A stretch of 64,000 nt of DNA from Karalla daura (lineage: Eukaryota > Chordata > Actinopteri > Chaetodontiformes > Leiognathidae), in the NCBI GenBank assembly GCA_029224185.1, contig CM055191.1, positions 23,444,991 through 23,508,990 on the forward strand, given 5' to 3'. The translations under genes were made by a program, and so were the position numbers. Below are positions 23,544 to 36,400 of this stretch, one piece after another. Every line of letters begins with the position of its first letter. The first letter of the stretch is position 1. The notes below the pieces were generated by a model, which saw nothing but the letters and a program-made list of their open reading frames with translations, was not told where the DNA came from and searched no databases.

Positions 23544-23860
23544 TTTTCCTCCCACCTCGTATGGTTTCCGCACGACTTGGCTCCTTGAGCTGTGTAGTCG
23601 GGTTATCGCCCCTGTGTTTGTTCACTTTTTACTCTGTTTCTCTGTACAGGGGATCACTGGCTGCCCGCTTGGCTACCTGCGTATTCATCGCCCAGTTTGC
23701 TGTTCAGCCATGCAGGCACCCCCCCACCCCGCCCTGTCACCCCCCTCAGCCCGCCTCCCTCTCCTCTCAGCCACACTCCACCAGGCTCAGCTTTCCTCGC
23801 ACTTCTATCTTGAATTTCTCTCTGCCTTGTCCGCATTCAGCTCATGAGCGCAGCCCATAA
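23544..23860. other. C-rich pyrimidine block
   Basis: Cytosine-rich sequence with CCCCCCACCCCGCCC and CTCAGCCCGCCTCCCTC-type runs. It stays open in two frames for 77-131 codons because stop codons are depleted by composition. Coding is not supported. Confidence 0.5.
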
Positions 23861-25535
23861 ACTGTCTCTCACTCTGAGGCCTTGACCACACGTAACATTT
23901 TTATCCCATTTAAAAAATATCTGACCGCGCCATCTTCGCTTTTACAAAACATCTCTATTCACACTGCATTTCAAAAATCACTCCAGAGTGCTTGAGCAAG
24001 CATGCCAACTAGTAGAAAGTGATAAAATATGTTTAACCGTTACATCGAATACTCAATCATCAAATAATGATCACTCTGGAGGGAGTACCCTTAAAACCAA
24101 AGGCCACTGTAGAATTTTAGTTTTTCTCATGAATTTATAGTTATTCAAACCACACAGAATGTACATTTACAGCAATTAGGAATACAGTATGGAGTTGCCT
24201 TCCTCCCTATCAGCTAAACATACTGTGGCACTGCAGTGTCTACGCTGGACAGAGATGAAATCACCTCGGTATGTGCCTTGAAATCCAATGACAGCAGTAC
24301 TATTTGATCTGAAGTAAGTCAGCATATTTCCCAAAAGGCTAACTGTCCCTTAAAGACACAGCGGTTGTAATTCCACTGCAGGGCTGCTGACTCCTCGCAC
24401 CCACACATATACAGTAGACTGACTGTTCTGCTCAAGACAACTGATGAAACTACGATGAAAGCCTATTGATTAGCTGTGGTCACAAAAGCTGTGGTCATAA
24501 AAACTGTGGTGAAGAGTAATACATGGGACACACTGGCTTATTAATAATAGAGCAGTGTTGGCCGCGTGTATTTGTCTAACCCTTGTGTAATACTCAAAAC
24601 AGTCACCATTCACTTGACAGCAGGATAACGGCTCTTCACAGTCTGCCGCAATAATCCTTTCCACAAAGAGTTAGCGCTGGGCAACAAGAGAGAGGCAGAG
24701 CAGTCTTAACCATGTAGAAAAAGGGCATTTTCCTCGACTAGTGTGTTTCAGTGACTGCAGGCTCCCTTATCTGAGAGTGTCAGAGGGAGAGAGAGAGAGA
24801 GGAGCTCTGCTAATCCAAAACAGCTCTTCTCAGCTAATCTCAAATGAGATGGAAATCCAGACGATTCACGGGGCCAAAAAACATGCTGCCTCCATCCTGT
24901 TAGATCTTCCTTTAGGCGAGAAAAAAAGGGGTAAAAGAAGAAAAAAAAAACAACAGCAATTTACAAATATAGTAAGCTACAAAGTAGTGAAAGAAAAAAA
25001 AAACAGCAGTCTAATGATTTTAAAGAGGTCAGACTGCTTGGCAGCTAGCACGTCTTGCTGTCAGAAGGCACAATCATTCTACTTAATATCAGCCAGCATC
25101 AGACATGCGGCTCTGGCTTTGTTATTAAAACAGCAGAATCTTACCCTCCCCTGCCACTTCATGTTTTATTATGAAATCCCATGGAAGCAGAGGGAAGAAA
25201 AAGATTGGCGCTTGAAAACAGGTTTATGTCAGCAGTCACCTCCAAATACACTAATTTTGTTTGCCTAAAATGTGTGGAATAAGACACTCTGTATTCTCTG
25301 CTTCTCAGAGACAAGCACTTTAATTCATCAGGAAAGCTTCTTGAGAATTTCGATCATCATTAGACAGAGGTGAATCTCCACATATGATACGTATGATATA
25401 TGATACAGCCATAATAGCTAGTTAGTGAGTGATGGTGAATGGTTAATGGACTGGTTCTCATGAGTTGCTTTTCCATCCCACTCTTCACTCATCCTCTAAT
25501 ACATTAATTCATGAGTGGCAGAGGCTACCACATAA
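23861..25535. other. Non-coding, nothing firm
   Basis: A 175-codon frame at 24741-25268 is rich in Lys/Gln from A tracts (24931-24950, 24990-25000) and has no domain. GAGAGAGAGAGAGAGG lies near 24786-24801. Confidence 0.4.
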
Positions 25536-25539
25536 GGTC

Positions 25540-25700
25540 CACTTGCTTACATTTACATTCAGTTATTTAGCAGATGCTTTTATCCAAAGCGAGATACATT
25601 GGAAAACCTCTCCCAGGTGCTTTGACCATTCACACACAGGGGCATATTAGACTTCAGTATTTTACCCAGGGATCAGGACAGGTCCATAGGCAGTAGGAGA
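25540..25700 (+). repeat. Dispersed teleost repeat (TTTAGCAGATGCTTTTATCC)
   Basis: TACATTTACATTCAGTTATT then TTAGCAGATGCTTTTATCCA and AAGCGAGATACATTG is the hallmark start of a very common non-coding fish repeat. The TTTTACCCAGGGATCAGGAC segment downstream fits its middle part. A second fragment lies at 45.2 kb. Confidence 0.65.
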
Positions 25701-25764
25701 TGGGATCATACCACTGTACTTTTGAGTGGGCTGTGCAGTATAATATCTTTCTTGGATTTTCAAA

Positions 25765-25766
<2 letters not shown>

Positions 25767-25801
<35 letters not shown>

Positions 25802-25950
25802 TGTCTGTATGTGCGTGTGTGTCACTGACCAATAGCAACTGACTACCAACAAACAATTTGAAGCCTGATTGGTACATGTTGCACATCATCCACAGATTTG
25901 ACACTATTCCAAAAAGCCTATTTATAACAGTGTGTGTGTGTGTGTGTGAG
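25767..25950. repeat. Two (GT)n microsatellites
   Basis: GT arrays at about 25767-25798 (continuing imperfectly to 25822) and 25930-25948. Confidence 0.95.
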
Positions 25951-26092
25951 GCAGTGACACGACCATTCATCTTAGAGGACCTGGCAGAGAACACCCCTGT
26001 CTCACTAATGGTGTTATTTGTTATTCAGACGCCGGGCAGATGCATTCTCTGATTTACCATACCCTTCATCTTTGTTCACATTAAAATGAGTG

Positions 26093-26094
<2 letters not shown>

Positions 26095-26167
<73 letters not shown>
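26095..26167. repeat. (CA)n microsatellite
   Basis: About 36 uninterrupted CA units. Confidence 0.97.
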
Positions 26168-26170
<3 letters not shown>

Positions 26171-26690
26171 AAGTGTCATAGTTTTAAATAAAGTGGCAGA
26201 GATTTGAACAAAGAGCACCCAAAGCAAGAGACAGAATGAGTGCATGGACAATGAAACCACAGGGACCCATACGCACGCATGGAAAAGGTGTGTCTCCGAA
26301 ATCTAGACTGAAAAACCTCTTTACTAACAACAAGCAACTGTCTAGTATTTTTTATTGTGACTCATCATCCAGTTACAGACCTGTGCCAGCTTTCATCATG
26401 AGTCCATTTTCTCTGATAGCTTTTTGTTCAGCTTCGATAGGGATGAAGTCAGAGAAAGCCTCTCACTTTCCGAAGCTTGAGTGGTCAGCTGTAACTCTGG
26501 TTACAATTCATTTTATGCGGTGGGTCACAGTGTGAAGTCCTGTGGAATAAATGTTGCTGTGTGGCGCTTTGTTGAGTGAATGAGCAACCTCGACTCAACT
26601 CAGGCCTGTTACAGGTGTTTTTTGTTCTTTGACATGATCCTTTGCTTGGTACAGTTACAGAATATCTTGTTTGTGTTGTTTCTTGTAAAT
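26168..26690. other. Intergenic, nothing recognised
   Basis: A 99-codon frame (26236-26535) has no recognisable domain. Confidence 0.4.
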
Positions 26691-26900
26691 TAAAAAAAAG
26701 GAGAGGAAGAGCACAGGCTTGCTTCTTTCCTCATGTGTCATGTTTTGGTTTCGCTTGTTGCCGGTCCCCATCGCGCCTCTGTAGCATTAGATGATTAGTC
26801 CCTGCGTATTTCAGCTGCGTGTTTTCGCTTTGTCTGTTGTCAGGTTGTCTGCTTTGTTCTCTGGGCTCCTGTGTGCATATAACTGCTCATGTTCCTCCTG
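26690..26900 (+). repeat. Fragment of a T-rich dispersed teleost element
   Basis: TCATGTGTCATGTTTTGG, then GATGATTAGTCCCTGCGTAT and TTTCAGCTGCGTGTTTTCGC, then TTTGTCTGTTGTCAGG follow the order of the long non-coding fish element seen more fully at 47.3-47.8 kb and, inverted, at 59.3-59.9 kb. Confidence 0.45.
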
Positions 26901-27875
26901 TCTCTGTGCGTCTGGAGTGAAACCGACTGTGCATATAACATAAACTACAGCAGACAGAGGCAATGAGCAGCAACAGGAAAAACAATTATAGATTTCTGAC
27001 ATGGAGCTTTTTTTTTGTGCCATGCAATTTCCTTAAAGCGATGCTGAGTCTACATCAGTATATTAAGAAGAGTCATGGGATGATTTTCACATCTGTTATG
27101 TTGTCTAAATATTCACTGATGCGTAGTATTGCCTGCATGTTGTTTTGTTTCCTCTGGGAACATTGGGTACAGGTTTTTTTTTTTGTCATTTATGATTTGT
27201 CATTTATTGATTGTTCGCTTTGAAAGGTCTGCCTTTAAGCTCCCCCGCTTTACCTTTGATATGTTTTTTTGCTGAAAGTGAATTTTGAAGTGCATTGAAA
27301 GGTCGTGGTCCTTTGATTGTTTGCACAGGCAGTGCATTGTGGATGTGATGCTGTCGGCGGTGTCGGATGGTAATTTTGAAGTGAGCAGGCTGGTATGTTC
27401 AGAATAGTTTCATCTGAGTTTCTTGGGTTGGCAGATGCACCCTCTCGCCTTCACACCGGCGCCATTTCAGAGTCCACGCCCGGCCTGGGATTTGAACCGG
27501 CAACCCTCCCCACTCCTCCAGTGACTTGTATTGAAGTAAAACACAACATCACAGGCTTCCTGATTATTCACGCCCTGTTGTTCCTGCTTTTGTTCTTTTT
27601 CTCTTTCATGCTGCCTGGCTGTTCTGCTTCATCCCACAGAGAAAATGCACTTGTGAATTTTGTGCCTTTTCTGAGGCTGTACAATTGATTTATTCATGTA
27701 TTTGTATTTATTTGTATTTCCCTTCTGTCTAAGTGATGTGTGCACATAGCATATGTTGTCATGTGTTTTATGTTTGTCTTTCTTCTTTCAACTTTTCCAT
27801 TGTTTTTTTTCCTTTTTTTAACTTTAAACTTCTTTTGGCTGTATTTGATAAAATGTTTTCATTTTCATGTTTCAT
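26901..27875. other. Non-coding with a possible repeat remnant
   Basis: GGGATTTGAACCGGCAACCC near 27487-27506 is the usual end of a fish repeat and mimics a tRNA T-loop. No cloverleaf accompanies it. The rest is T-rich. Confidence 0.4.
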
Positions 27876-27907
27876 GTATATATATGTATATATATATACA
27901 CACACGC

Positions 27908-27994
<87 letters not shown>
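27876..27994. repeat. Compound (TA)n(CA)n microsatellite
   Basis: About 22 bases of TA-rich repeat, then CA from 27899 to 27994 with two CGCA interruptions near its start. Confidence 0.97.
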
Positions 27995-27995
<1 letters not shown>

Positions 27996-30033
27996 GGAGT
28001 AGAAAGGCATATTGTTCTCGGCCAGTAGTAACAGGGAGGGTGGGGCAGGATGTCATCAACTAGCATTTGTATGCAGTCCTGGAATCTCAATCTGACATAT
28101 CTTCTGTTTTTTTGTACCTTCTCTTTGTGTGCTTCTCACTGGTTTATGGGACGTATAGGTATCATTTGGAAAAGCCTAAAACTCAAGTCTCATTCACAGT
28201 TACGATCAATAGAGGAGAGAAAGGGTTGGAGGGTTGGCTGAGTAAACAGGTCAGACAAACATGTCGCCACGGTGATTTGGGCCCTGCGATGAATCAAATC
28301 TGAACATTAAAGCTAACCTCAGCTGTCATGTTTTCCCTGCATTAACTGAGGGGCAGACTCTTTGCAGGAAGATGCTATGGATTGCTGGGATGAGAGTTTT
28401 TCAATCAGGATTTTGCAGTACATGAATTAAAAAGTGATGACAGTTGCAGGGTCTGTTATCTAGAGCAAAATGGTCAAATCTGTCATTTTAAAGCCTGGGA
28501 GAAAAAGAAATAAGGAAAAAGAAACCACTTAGTCAGTGCATTTACACGCACCGAATTGAGCTACACTCGACGTGGGACTCTCATCATAATTCTGTCCTTC
28601 TCCTAGTTTGTACATACAGGCAAAAACCAAGAAGTTGACAGGAACGTGATGACTCCTCAGCACTAGGTGGTGATATGCATCATTTCATTGGTTTAATATA
28701 TTGCCAACCCATTATTTATGCATTTTGGTCGGATCAGAGAAGTCCAGTAAATCCAGGTCATAATTTGTTGTTTTGTGCTATATACATGTAGTGATCTTAT
28801 TCAATGTACATGAGTTCACAAAGAGTGAGTGGTGCTCAGCATGAGACTCAGCTGACCTTTCTGAAAAAAAAAAAAAAACATTGATAGAGTGCCACTTTGA
28901 TAAGCCCACCTGTTGTCTGTCAACTTCAGCTTTTAGCCATCGCAAATCCACGAACATTTTGAATGGGTAAAATTCTTGAGGAAAGTGAATTCTATTCAAA
29001 TGTCACATATCTGGTGCATTAGTGATAATATTTTCTTCTTTATTTCAAAAATCCTCCAAATTTGTTTCCCCCTTGATAAACTTGTGTTCCATGTCTTTGT
29101 TCGTCTCCCCATCTGCCTCGTCTCCACCCTCATTGTGACTGGAGAATACTGGGTTGCTGGACTGCCCTCAGCAGGAAGCTCTGAGCGGTATTAATGGAAT
29201 TATGTGATTATATGTTATCCAAACACACTGTGACACTCGGCACATATGAGCTGGATTGGTCAGCACATCTCCAGGCAGAGCACTGGGTTAGTCATTTGTG
29301 AGAATTCCTCCGTCTGGATTCTTCAGCTGCAGGATGAAGGATCTAACTAATTCTCTCAAAATACAACAGTAAGCAAATCATTATTCTGGAAAGGTCACAC
29401 ACATCTTACACACTGGATGCATTGACTGTCGTGTTTACATCTGTCTGGCCATGCTGATTCTCCACCACACACTCTGGCCGGCTAAGTGTTTAACCCCTCA
29501 TGCTTTAGGGGACTTTGTTAAAGCCCAGTCTACTCTCAAGTGACTGCAGTCTGTGTAACATTCCACACTGTCCCCTAACTTTGCTGTGAATTAGTGTGAT
29601 TATGGGTACAACTAAAACAATATTCCACACATTTGTTTTTAAGAGTCAGGTTTCAAACATGTTTTGGTGGTAGATTGTGTTAAACCATCCATGCAACACT
29701 TCTCTTTATTCCCAGCATATGCTTCTTCCTCTCTGCTCCGAAGCAACCACCACTGCCCTACAGCCACAGTCCCTCTGATGAGTCCCAAAAGAATGTTTCG
29801 TTCCTCTTTCTTAACATGATGAGGACTGGATAAAACATCGGTGTTCATCCCACGGCTCATGAACAAATTAAACATACAATTCTCGAGAGCAGGAAACTAC
29901 TGAAGGTTGTTGTCTGGAATGGAAACTTAGCGTTCCTCCTGCCTCACGGGGCTGCAGTTCTCCTAAGCATCACAGGAGGGAGCTAGTGGTCTTTCCTCCT
30001 TGCTGGCAGCAATAACGTGGAAGACTAGTGTTA
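27995..30033. other. Non-coding, nothing firm
   Basis: An A tract lies at about 28864-28878. Frames of 60-80 codons have no domains. Confidence 0.4.
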
Positions 30034-30053
30034 GTGTGTGTGTGTGTGTGTGT
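30034..30053. repeat. Short (GT)n microsatellite
   Basis: Ten GT units. Confidence 0.9.
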
Positions 30054-30064
30054 CTCATGGATGT

Positions 30065-30395
30065 ATTATGAAAACCGGATACCAGACCAAAGATGGTGGC
30101 CCCATTCATTCCTATCAATGTTGCTCGCCTGGCGCATAATCCAAAAATGTTTCTGGCTTCTGTGTTTACTTCTGCATTATGTGGCATAAGTCACTCCTTT
30201 TATGCATGTGGGCCATGTGAACAATCTTATAGAAAGTCCATGACTTAAAAGTATGCAATACAAAAGATGATTAATTCGCCGTGTTTAGTCTCAGGAGACT
30301 TCTGTTGCAATACCAGAGATGACCACTGGGAAACAATCGGATCACTGGCAGAGGGGTGGCGCATTTTCATAATACATCCATGGTGTGTGTGTGAA
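30065..30395 (+). repeat. Dispersed repeat with CCAAAGATGGTGGCCCCATT and TTCTGTTGCAATACC
   Basis: The block reads ACCAAAGATGGTGGCC, CATTCATTCCTATCAATG, TTGCTCGCCTGGCGCATAA, TTCTGTGTTTACTTCTGC, then TATGCAATACAAAAGATG and CTTCTGTTGCAATACCAGAG with GACCACTGGGAAAC. The second half matches 16.38-16.54 kb in order and orientation. It is a non-coding repeat of a type frequent in fish. Confidence 0.65.
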
Positions 30396-30955
30396 CATGT
30401 ATGTGTTTGATGAGCCTGAAGGGGAGTCATGCTGCTGGAAATCCCAGGCTTATGCAACAGTCCCTGCTTTGTAAAAAGGATTTTCGATGATGGGCTGAGC
30501 CGGCATCATATACAGCTCCAAGTTTATGAACCCTTTTCAGATGTTCTGTGTTCCTGCATCTCAAATGTGATATTGAAACAACTTTGTTTTCATGCTTTGG
30601 TGTAGACTTTTGGTGTACACTTTGGCTCACCACTTTTACCAGTCTTCTCTGAGGTGTACATTTACTGTACATTTACATGGATGAGAATGATCTGATCTTA
30701 ACCAGTGTAAGCTGTTATTCTGCAGCTTTTTCATTGAATTAGCCTGGATAAATGTATAAACTGAAATAAGCAGTAATCGAACTAAGATATTTGGAATATT
30801 CTGATTTTATTCACGTGCAGACACTTTAAGAAAGCGTATTCACGATCCACATTTGGCGACTGTATGTTGACGCATGCCCTGGGTCATGTTCAAAACAAGA
30901 TGGAGAGGAGGAAGAAGAACTAGATCTTTTTGAATATGCATGAAACTCATTGAAG
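30396..30955. other. Intergenic, nothing recognised
   Basis: No supported feature. Confidence 0.4.
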
Positions 30956-30956
30956 A

Positions 30957-31165
30957 AATTGAATGGCTGCAAACGTGGAAATGGTGATATGTTGAAGCAG
31001 GTCTATGAATGAATGAATGAAAGAAGGAGGGTGCGTGATTGAGATGGAGATGGTGAAAAGCGGCTGTTCTGGTGCTAAACAGCAGAATAACACTAGAACC
31101 ATGCTCTTTCCACGTCCCTATATTTTCATATTTTGAAGGATATGATGATGAACGATGTGTGCATA
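30957..31165 (+). pseudogene. Second, more decayed Myb/SANT-like relic
   Basis: GGCTGCAAACGTGGAAATGG and the following GATAT match CTGCAAACATGGGAATGG-GGATAT at 16121-16145 with a few substitutions. Downstream, GAATGAATGAAAGAAGGAGG and CGGCTGTTCTGGTGCTAAAC align with the GAATGAAGGAGG and AGCTGTTAAGTTGTTCAAAAG segments of the first copy. One frame gives FHVPIFSYFEGYDDE, which resembles the conserved P-Y-F/Y segment after the trihelix domain. Several stops and frameshifts make it non-coding. A small GAAT expansion at 31006-31020 disrupts the middle. Confidence 0.4.
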
Positions 31166-31490
31166 GTAAGAAATGTAATGTGGGCGTGTCATGAGGCATT
31201 AATCCTACTCCGGCAGGAGAGCATTGGAATATGGGAATATGAATAGACCATTATATAAGCAACTGATGTGGACAGCCACTGCTCTCTTTCATAGATGACA
31301 CAAGGCTCTGAGGCTGGAATTCACCGCTGCATTTATTTCAATTGTTGAGAGCCTCTCAAACGTTTCTATCTCCTTTTACTGCCTCGTGACCATCGGCGGC
31401 TTCGGTCCGAGCTCTGCAGGGATCACGTTCAGTTGAAACGCGACACATTGCGACCCAGATGACACTGATAGCACACCCCGGTATGAATTG
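31166..31490. other. Intergenic, nothing recognised
   Basis: No supported feature. Confidence 0.4.
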
Positions 31491-31690
31491 GGTGTTGTTT
31501 CAGTAGCCAAACACAAAGTCACAGCAGACAGGCAGGTAGGCAAAAGCTCGCAGCTGAGGCAGACAAAAGGGAGAAAAGAGCAGCAAAATAAAACCATGAA
31601 GCCAGGAACACAGACATGGAACGTTCAACATGAAGGCGAGCCAACCAGGAACACAGACCAGGTGTGGACAGGCGAGTGGAAAAGAAGGAG
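31490..31690 (-). repeat. Fragment of a dispersed teleost element
   Basis: On the minus strand this is T-rich and reads TGTGTTCCTGGCTTCATGG, then GTCTGCCTCAGCTGCGAGC, CTGCCTGTCTGCTGTGAC and TTTGTGTTTGGC. It is similar in style to the elements at 47.3 and 59.3 kb. Family assignment is tentative. Confidence 0.35.
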
Positions 31691-31884
31691 AAACGCATAC
31701 ATATGGAAAGTAATAGCAGTTCAAATAGTGGCATCTTAGGTCATAGGGCGTACATAAGGCCACATTTTCTATATCAAGCATAGCAGCATTGTCTGGCTTC
31801 TTTGAAGCTGCAACATGTCTGTGGCCACAAAATAATATTCTGTCTGACTTTCATCTCAACCTCAAGCACCTTGTTACCTGTCAA
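31691..31884. other. Intergenic
   Basis: Nothing recognised. Confidence 0.4.
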
Positions 31885-31919
31885 CCCCCCCCCCAAAAAC
31901 CCCCCCCCCAAAAAAACCC
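31885..31919. repeat. Alternating C and A homopolymers
   Basis: C10 A5 C10 A7 C3, an imperfect tandem duplication of a C-A block. Confidence 0.9.
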
Positions 31920-33453
31920 TTTCTCTCTGTCTTCATCTCCGCTGTTGCCAAATCCACATACTAGGAGGGTGGAGATGGTGCCTTGCATGTTCCCCCAGCC
32001 TTACATTAGATCAGGTTTTCAACATCTTTGCATTTTGAGTAAGTTGTTGTTCATGGCAGGTTTACAAAGTGACCATATGTGGCTATACTGTATTTTACAC
32101 AGCACAAACCAAAGATGCCTTTCAGATTAAATAGTCAGATTAAACGTCCTTGCCCCATCTTGAGGGTGATTGTAGACTGTTGACCCACAACCATTCAGAA
32201 GTTGTCACTTTTTACATCTACGTGTGTGTATGACCTAGGGCTGCTGCTTGATAAATGATATATATATTTTTTCCCTTTTTGAGGCTGGACAAACGTAACA
32301 CTGACACTGTGGGATTGATTTTTCCATCAGAAATGGGCAGGACATGATGATGCTCCACAGCTGTCTTTTGGGACTGGTCCAGCAGAGGCCGGTGTCAGAG
32401 GAAAACTTGTCTGGATGTCCTACGGCTTTATCGGGCCTGGCTGTTGGACAGCTGCCAGCTCATTTCTATCTCAGGATCTGCTCTGGTGCCGAGCACCTCT
32501 GAAGATTTCAACTGCTAGTCACCGCAGCCACCACAGCGAATGACATTAAAGCCGTGATTACTGCAAGAGAGAATGCAACAGGATCCTCGACCACATCGCA
32601 GTGGTCGAAGCGGTCGGGTGTGTGGTTCACGGTGCAGCATAATACAAACCTTAACGGTTAAAAAAAAAACATCTTAAAAGGCAAGGTAGAAAATATCTTA
32701 CCTGTTTATTTGTTGAGGTTTAGCAAGCACGACAGATTTTCCAGCAGAGTGGGTCAAAAGCTGTGAGAAATGTTGACTGCTTGAATTCCTCCTGTCACAG
32801 CTTTCGTCCATTCACCTTGGGTGGTAGATTTTTTTTTCCAGCATTTATTCTGATCATTTGTTTCCAGACAAGGTCATCTCAGTGAAGATGCACTCTCATT
32901 AATTATCTCTATAAATGATGCATGAGAAGTGTTCAATCAATCTACTTAATTTCACACCACAGAGCCATAGGAAAGAAGATAAAAATTCCAAAGCCTCCAC
33001 CTTGCACATCATCATAAATATTAGATGGAATAAGAATACATATCACAAAATACACATCTTAATTCAGCGATAATATGCATTTGCCACAGCTTTGAGCAGG
33101 ACTGAACTATGCTATATGGATTTCAAAAAATATGCATTTTATTTTTTTCTCTGCTCAATATCATGTAGAAATGTTTCTTACTGTGAAAGCTTTAAAGGTC
33201 AGACGCCAAGTATATCTCCATATCTTGTGGATAGAACACACTTCTCTCACATCATGTTCTTGCCTGCACCGCATTCCCTCATCAGTCTAGTTTGTCAGTG
33301 AGTTCTTGTCCGGCCCTCTGCTTTGTTTGCCTGCACTATGTCACAGTTTTTTTTTTCCAATCAAGAATTCACCTTCCTGCCTCTGTTCTGCTCCCATTGT
33401 GATAGACGGAATAATAAAACTGCAAAGACAGCTCAAACGGTAAAGCGACGGTC
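31920..33453. other. Non-coding, nothing firm
   Basis: A short TATA run lies near 32260. Frames below 115 codons with no domains. Confidence 0.4.
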
Positions 33454-33468
33454 GGGGGGGGGGGGGGG
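33454..33468. repeat. Poly-G tract
   Basis: Fifteen consecutive G on the plus strand. Confidence 0.9.
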
Positions 33469-36400
33469 ATGCTCTCGACAGGTAAAGGAATAAAAAGCAT
33501 GTATGCACACGCTTTAGCAGTACCATACAGTGGTACTCAATGTCAACAACAACAGCAGTGCTTGCACTACACACAAAGTAAAAAGCATTTTTGAACCAGT
33601 TTTCATTACATCTTTCCATATGCAAGTTTAAAGTGAAGCGTAATCACCCGTTCCTCAGCAGAAAAGAAATGGAAATGGGCTACCCTGCTAACGCATTTTA
33701 AAAGATGAAAAAAGTAGCGTGGACAATGTACAATAAATGCACAGCACATGTGGATTGATGGCTGAACCGCATGTCACAGCACTGATGTTGTTCATGCTGG
33801 GATGACTGTCAGAAAATGAAAATGTGTGTGATAACTTGTGACAGTGTCTAGATTGGAGTCTCCTGTTTACTCCAAAAGCAGATTGTGAGCTGTAAAGTCA
33901 GTCTTTACACAGACAAATGTATAATGGAAATTGGGAACGACCGAAGCTGTGATGAATGCTCTGAACATAGAGAGAGATGGTAGAATCGTGCAACAGCACA
34001 ATCCTGAAAACATTGTAATGGAAGTTGCTAAAGAGAGTAAAGCTGATTCCAGGAGTGCTTGTATTCCTGTGGGGGTCCTCAGTGCCTCCCCTACTGCCCC
34101 CCCCCCCCCCAGCTTACTGTAGCACCCTGCTCCTGTGAGTTGATCCAGCACCTGGCTTTGACCTTGCTAATGAAGACCTGGGCCGTATGCACTACTCGGC
34201 TCTGAGGAGCGGCTGTGCTCTCCCCTGTCCAGCTTCAAATCTCACCGCCCATGTGGCATCCTCCTCATGAATAAGTTGCAGCTTTGCATCCTGTGCAAAG
34301 AGTGGCTTTTCTTGTTACCACCAAGGAGAAGGAGGCTGAAAATTTCATGACTGTTGAATTATTTATGCTTCAGATGACAAAAAGACCAAAAAAAACCCCA
34401 AAATAAAGCAGTAACATCATGGAAAATGTAATCTATTAGAGGAGGGAAATCAGTAGATTATTAAAAGAATATGTAGATGTCAGTGGGCCTTGTGTCGCTG
34501 GAGAGTCAGGTAATTGTTTTTCTCACTAAAATGCATAACGCAGATGATTAAAATACATATGCATCCTCCTCTGTAGTACAAGAAACTACTGTTTATCTGT
34601 AGTATAGTAGTGAATCCTTTTTGTATTTATTTTACAGACCAACTTCTCGGTTCAGCTTTGACTTACCATAGCTGTCATCCCAGTTTAGGGATGAGCAGCG
34701 ACATTACAGTGCATTACTCACTTTTCATTTTGTTGTTCAGATTCAGTGGCAGCTAATCTCAATAAATGTTCAACCGTGTGGAAAGAAAAATCTGGAAAAA
34801 AAACCCTACATATTTACATTTTTAAATTAGCTTTTTTTGGCACAGATGAAATGAACAAGATATGTTTTCTTACTTAGTGAGCTTTGGTAGGAATATTTTT
34901 AATGGTGGAGTGAGCAAGGCTAGCTGCTTGTTCTGCCCTGTTTTATTGCTGTCTTGTTCACTCAAGGTTGGAAAAATATCCGAGTTAGAAAAAGAAGAAG
35001 AAGATGAAATGCTTTGACATGGTGCAAACTGTAGCACACAGGATTTTGGGTAAAGAGTGAGGCACTTGACCAAAAGATTGAACTCTCGTTTGTGTGTGGG
35101 GGGAGGGGGGAGTGTGCACTCAATGTAGAAAGGCAGAATCTTTTGGCATGCTCCTCATTTTTCATGTTTATCAAATAACTGGAATCTTTTTTAGTCCGTA
35201 TTAAACACACAAAGCGGCTGCTTAACAAAGAGTGTGTTCTGTACATGGAGTCCGGCTCCCTGAGCATGATCATACATGTGTGTTTGTTCCACTTCTGGCA
35301 GAATTTTAACACAAAGCTCTAATGAAGTTGGTCGGTCAGCATTAGCACTGAACATTTGCTGCAGCTACTTCGCTAAAGGGCTGCAAAGAAGTGAGAGGTT
35401 GTAACTGAGTAGGAGCCTCTTTAGTCTCTGAGGTTAATGACTGACTGCTTACTCTGTGCTCCATGGACACTTCTCACATTTGGGGGGCTTCCAGGTGAGC
35501 CAGTGGTGTGGAACACGGTTCATATCTGGCTTATGTACCTCTGTCTGTCTCTTTCCACCTGGCCTTTAGCTCTCTGGTGTGGAGCTTCCCAGTGGAGGTG
35601 AAATGTCAAGCAGTAATTAACCTCAAGTTACCTGCACCACAACTGGCACATATTTCAGCATTTTGCAGACGCGAATGGAAGTGCTCAGGAAGCAATGATA
35701 CAATTGCAAAACATTATTTCCATTATTTTATTTGTATTGCATTAAACTGTATATTTCACGTTGGAATATATTTCACAAGGAAACAAAGACCACTGTCATT
35801 CCAGTAACAAATACTCATGTGACACATACCTTTTTCTTCAAGCTGAGGAGAACATAAAAATGTGTTTTTAATAGCAAGATAACATGATCTTGCAGATAAT
35901 GAGATTTGCAACTTTGATTTGGCCTGTCAGTTCATTTCAACTCAAATTAATTTGCTTCAGTCCAATTCATTTCAAGCTCGTTAATTTCAACCCATTCATC
36001 GGGCCTAAGAATGTTAAGTTTGCAAATTGGCAGTAGTGGGAAGAAAACGCATGGGTTTATTTAAGTGAAATTGTTTTTTTTTTATGTCACTTTGATAGAT
36101 AAATTATGAGGTGTCTTAAATGCCAAGACATATTGTCCATGTGATGCTCGAGGATATTTTACTGGATGTCAAAAATAGAAAGGATATGTCCTCCGGTAAT
36201 CATAAATGTGCACATCTGTCAGATAAGTTCTGCTATTTATTCTGTGGGAGTTTTAGACGGAATAGATCAGTACAGATAAGTCCAATTGAAGTCCAAAAAT
36301 ATGGATATATATGGTATATAGTGCTATTCCGGACAAATTTCCACTGTCACAGAGAAGGCTACAGAAGGCTCCAGGAAGTGTCCCAATCAGTTTCCTGAAA

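Noticed and set aside
24741..25268. 175-codon open frame
   Set aside because: Lys/Gln/Ser-rich because of A tracts. No domain or conserved motif.
27480..27510. GGGATTTGAACCGGCAACC considered as a tRNA T-arm or tRNA-derived SINE
   Set aside because: No D-arm, anticodon arm or acceptor pairing around it. The same string is common at ends of fish repeats.
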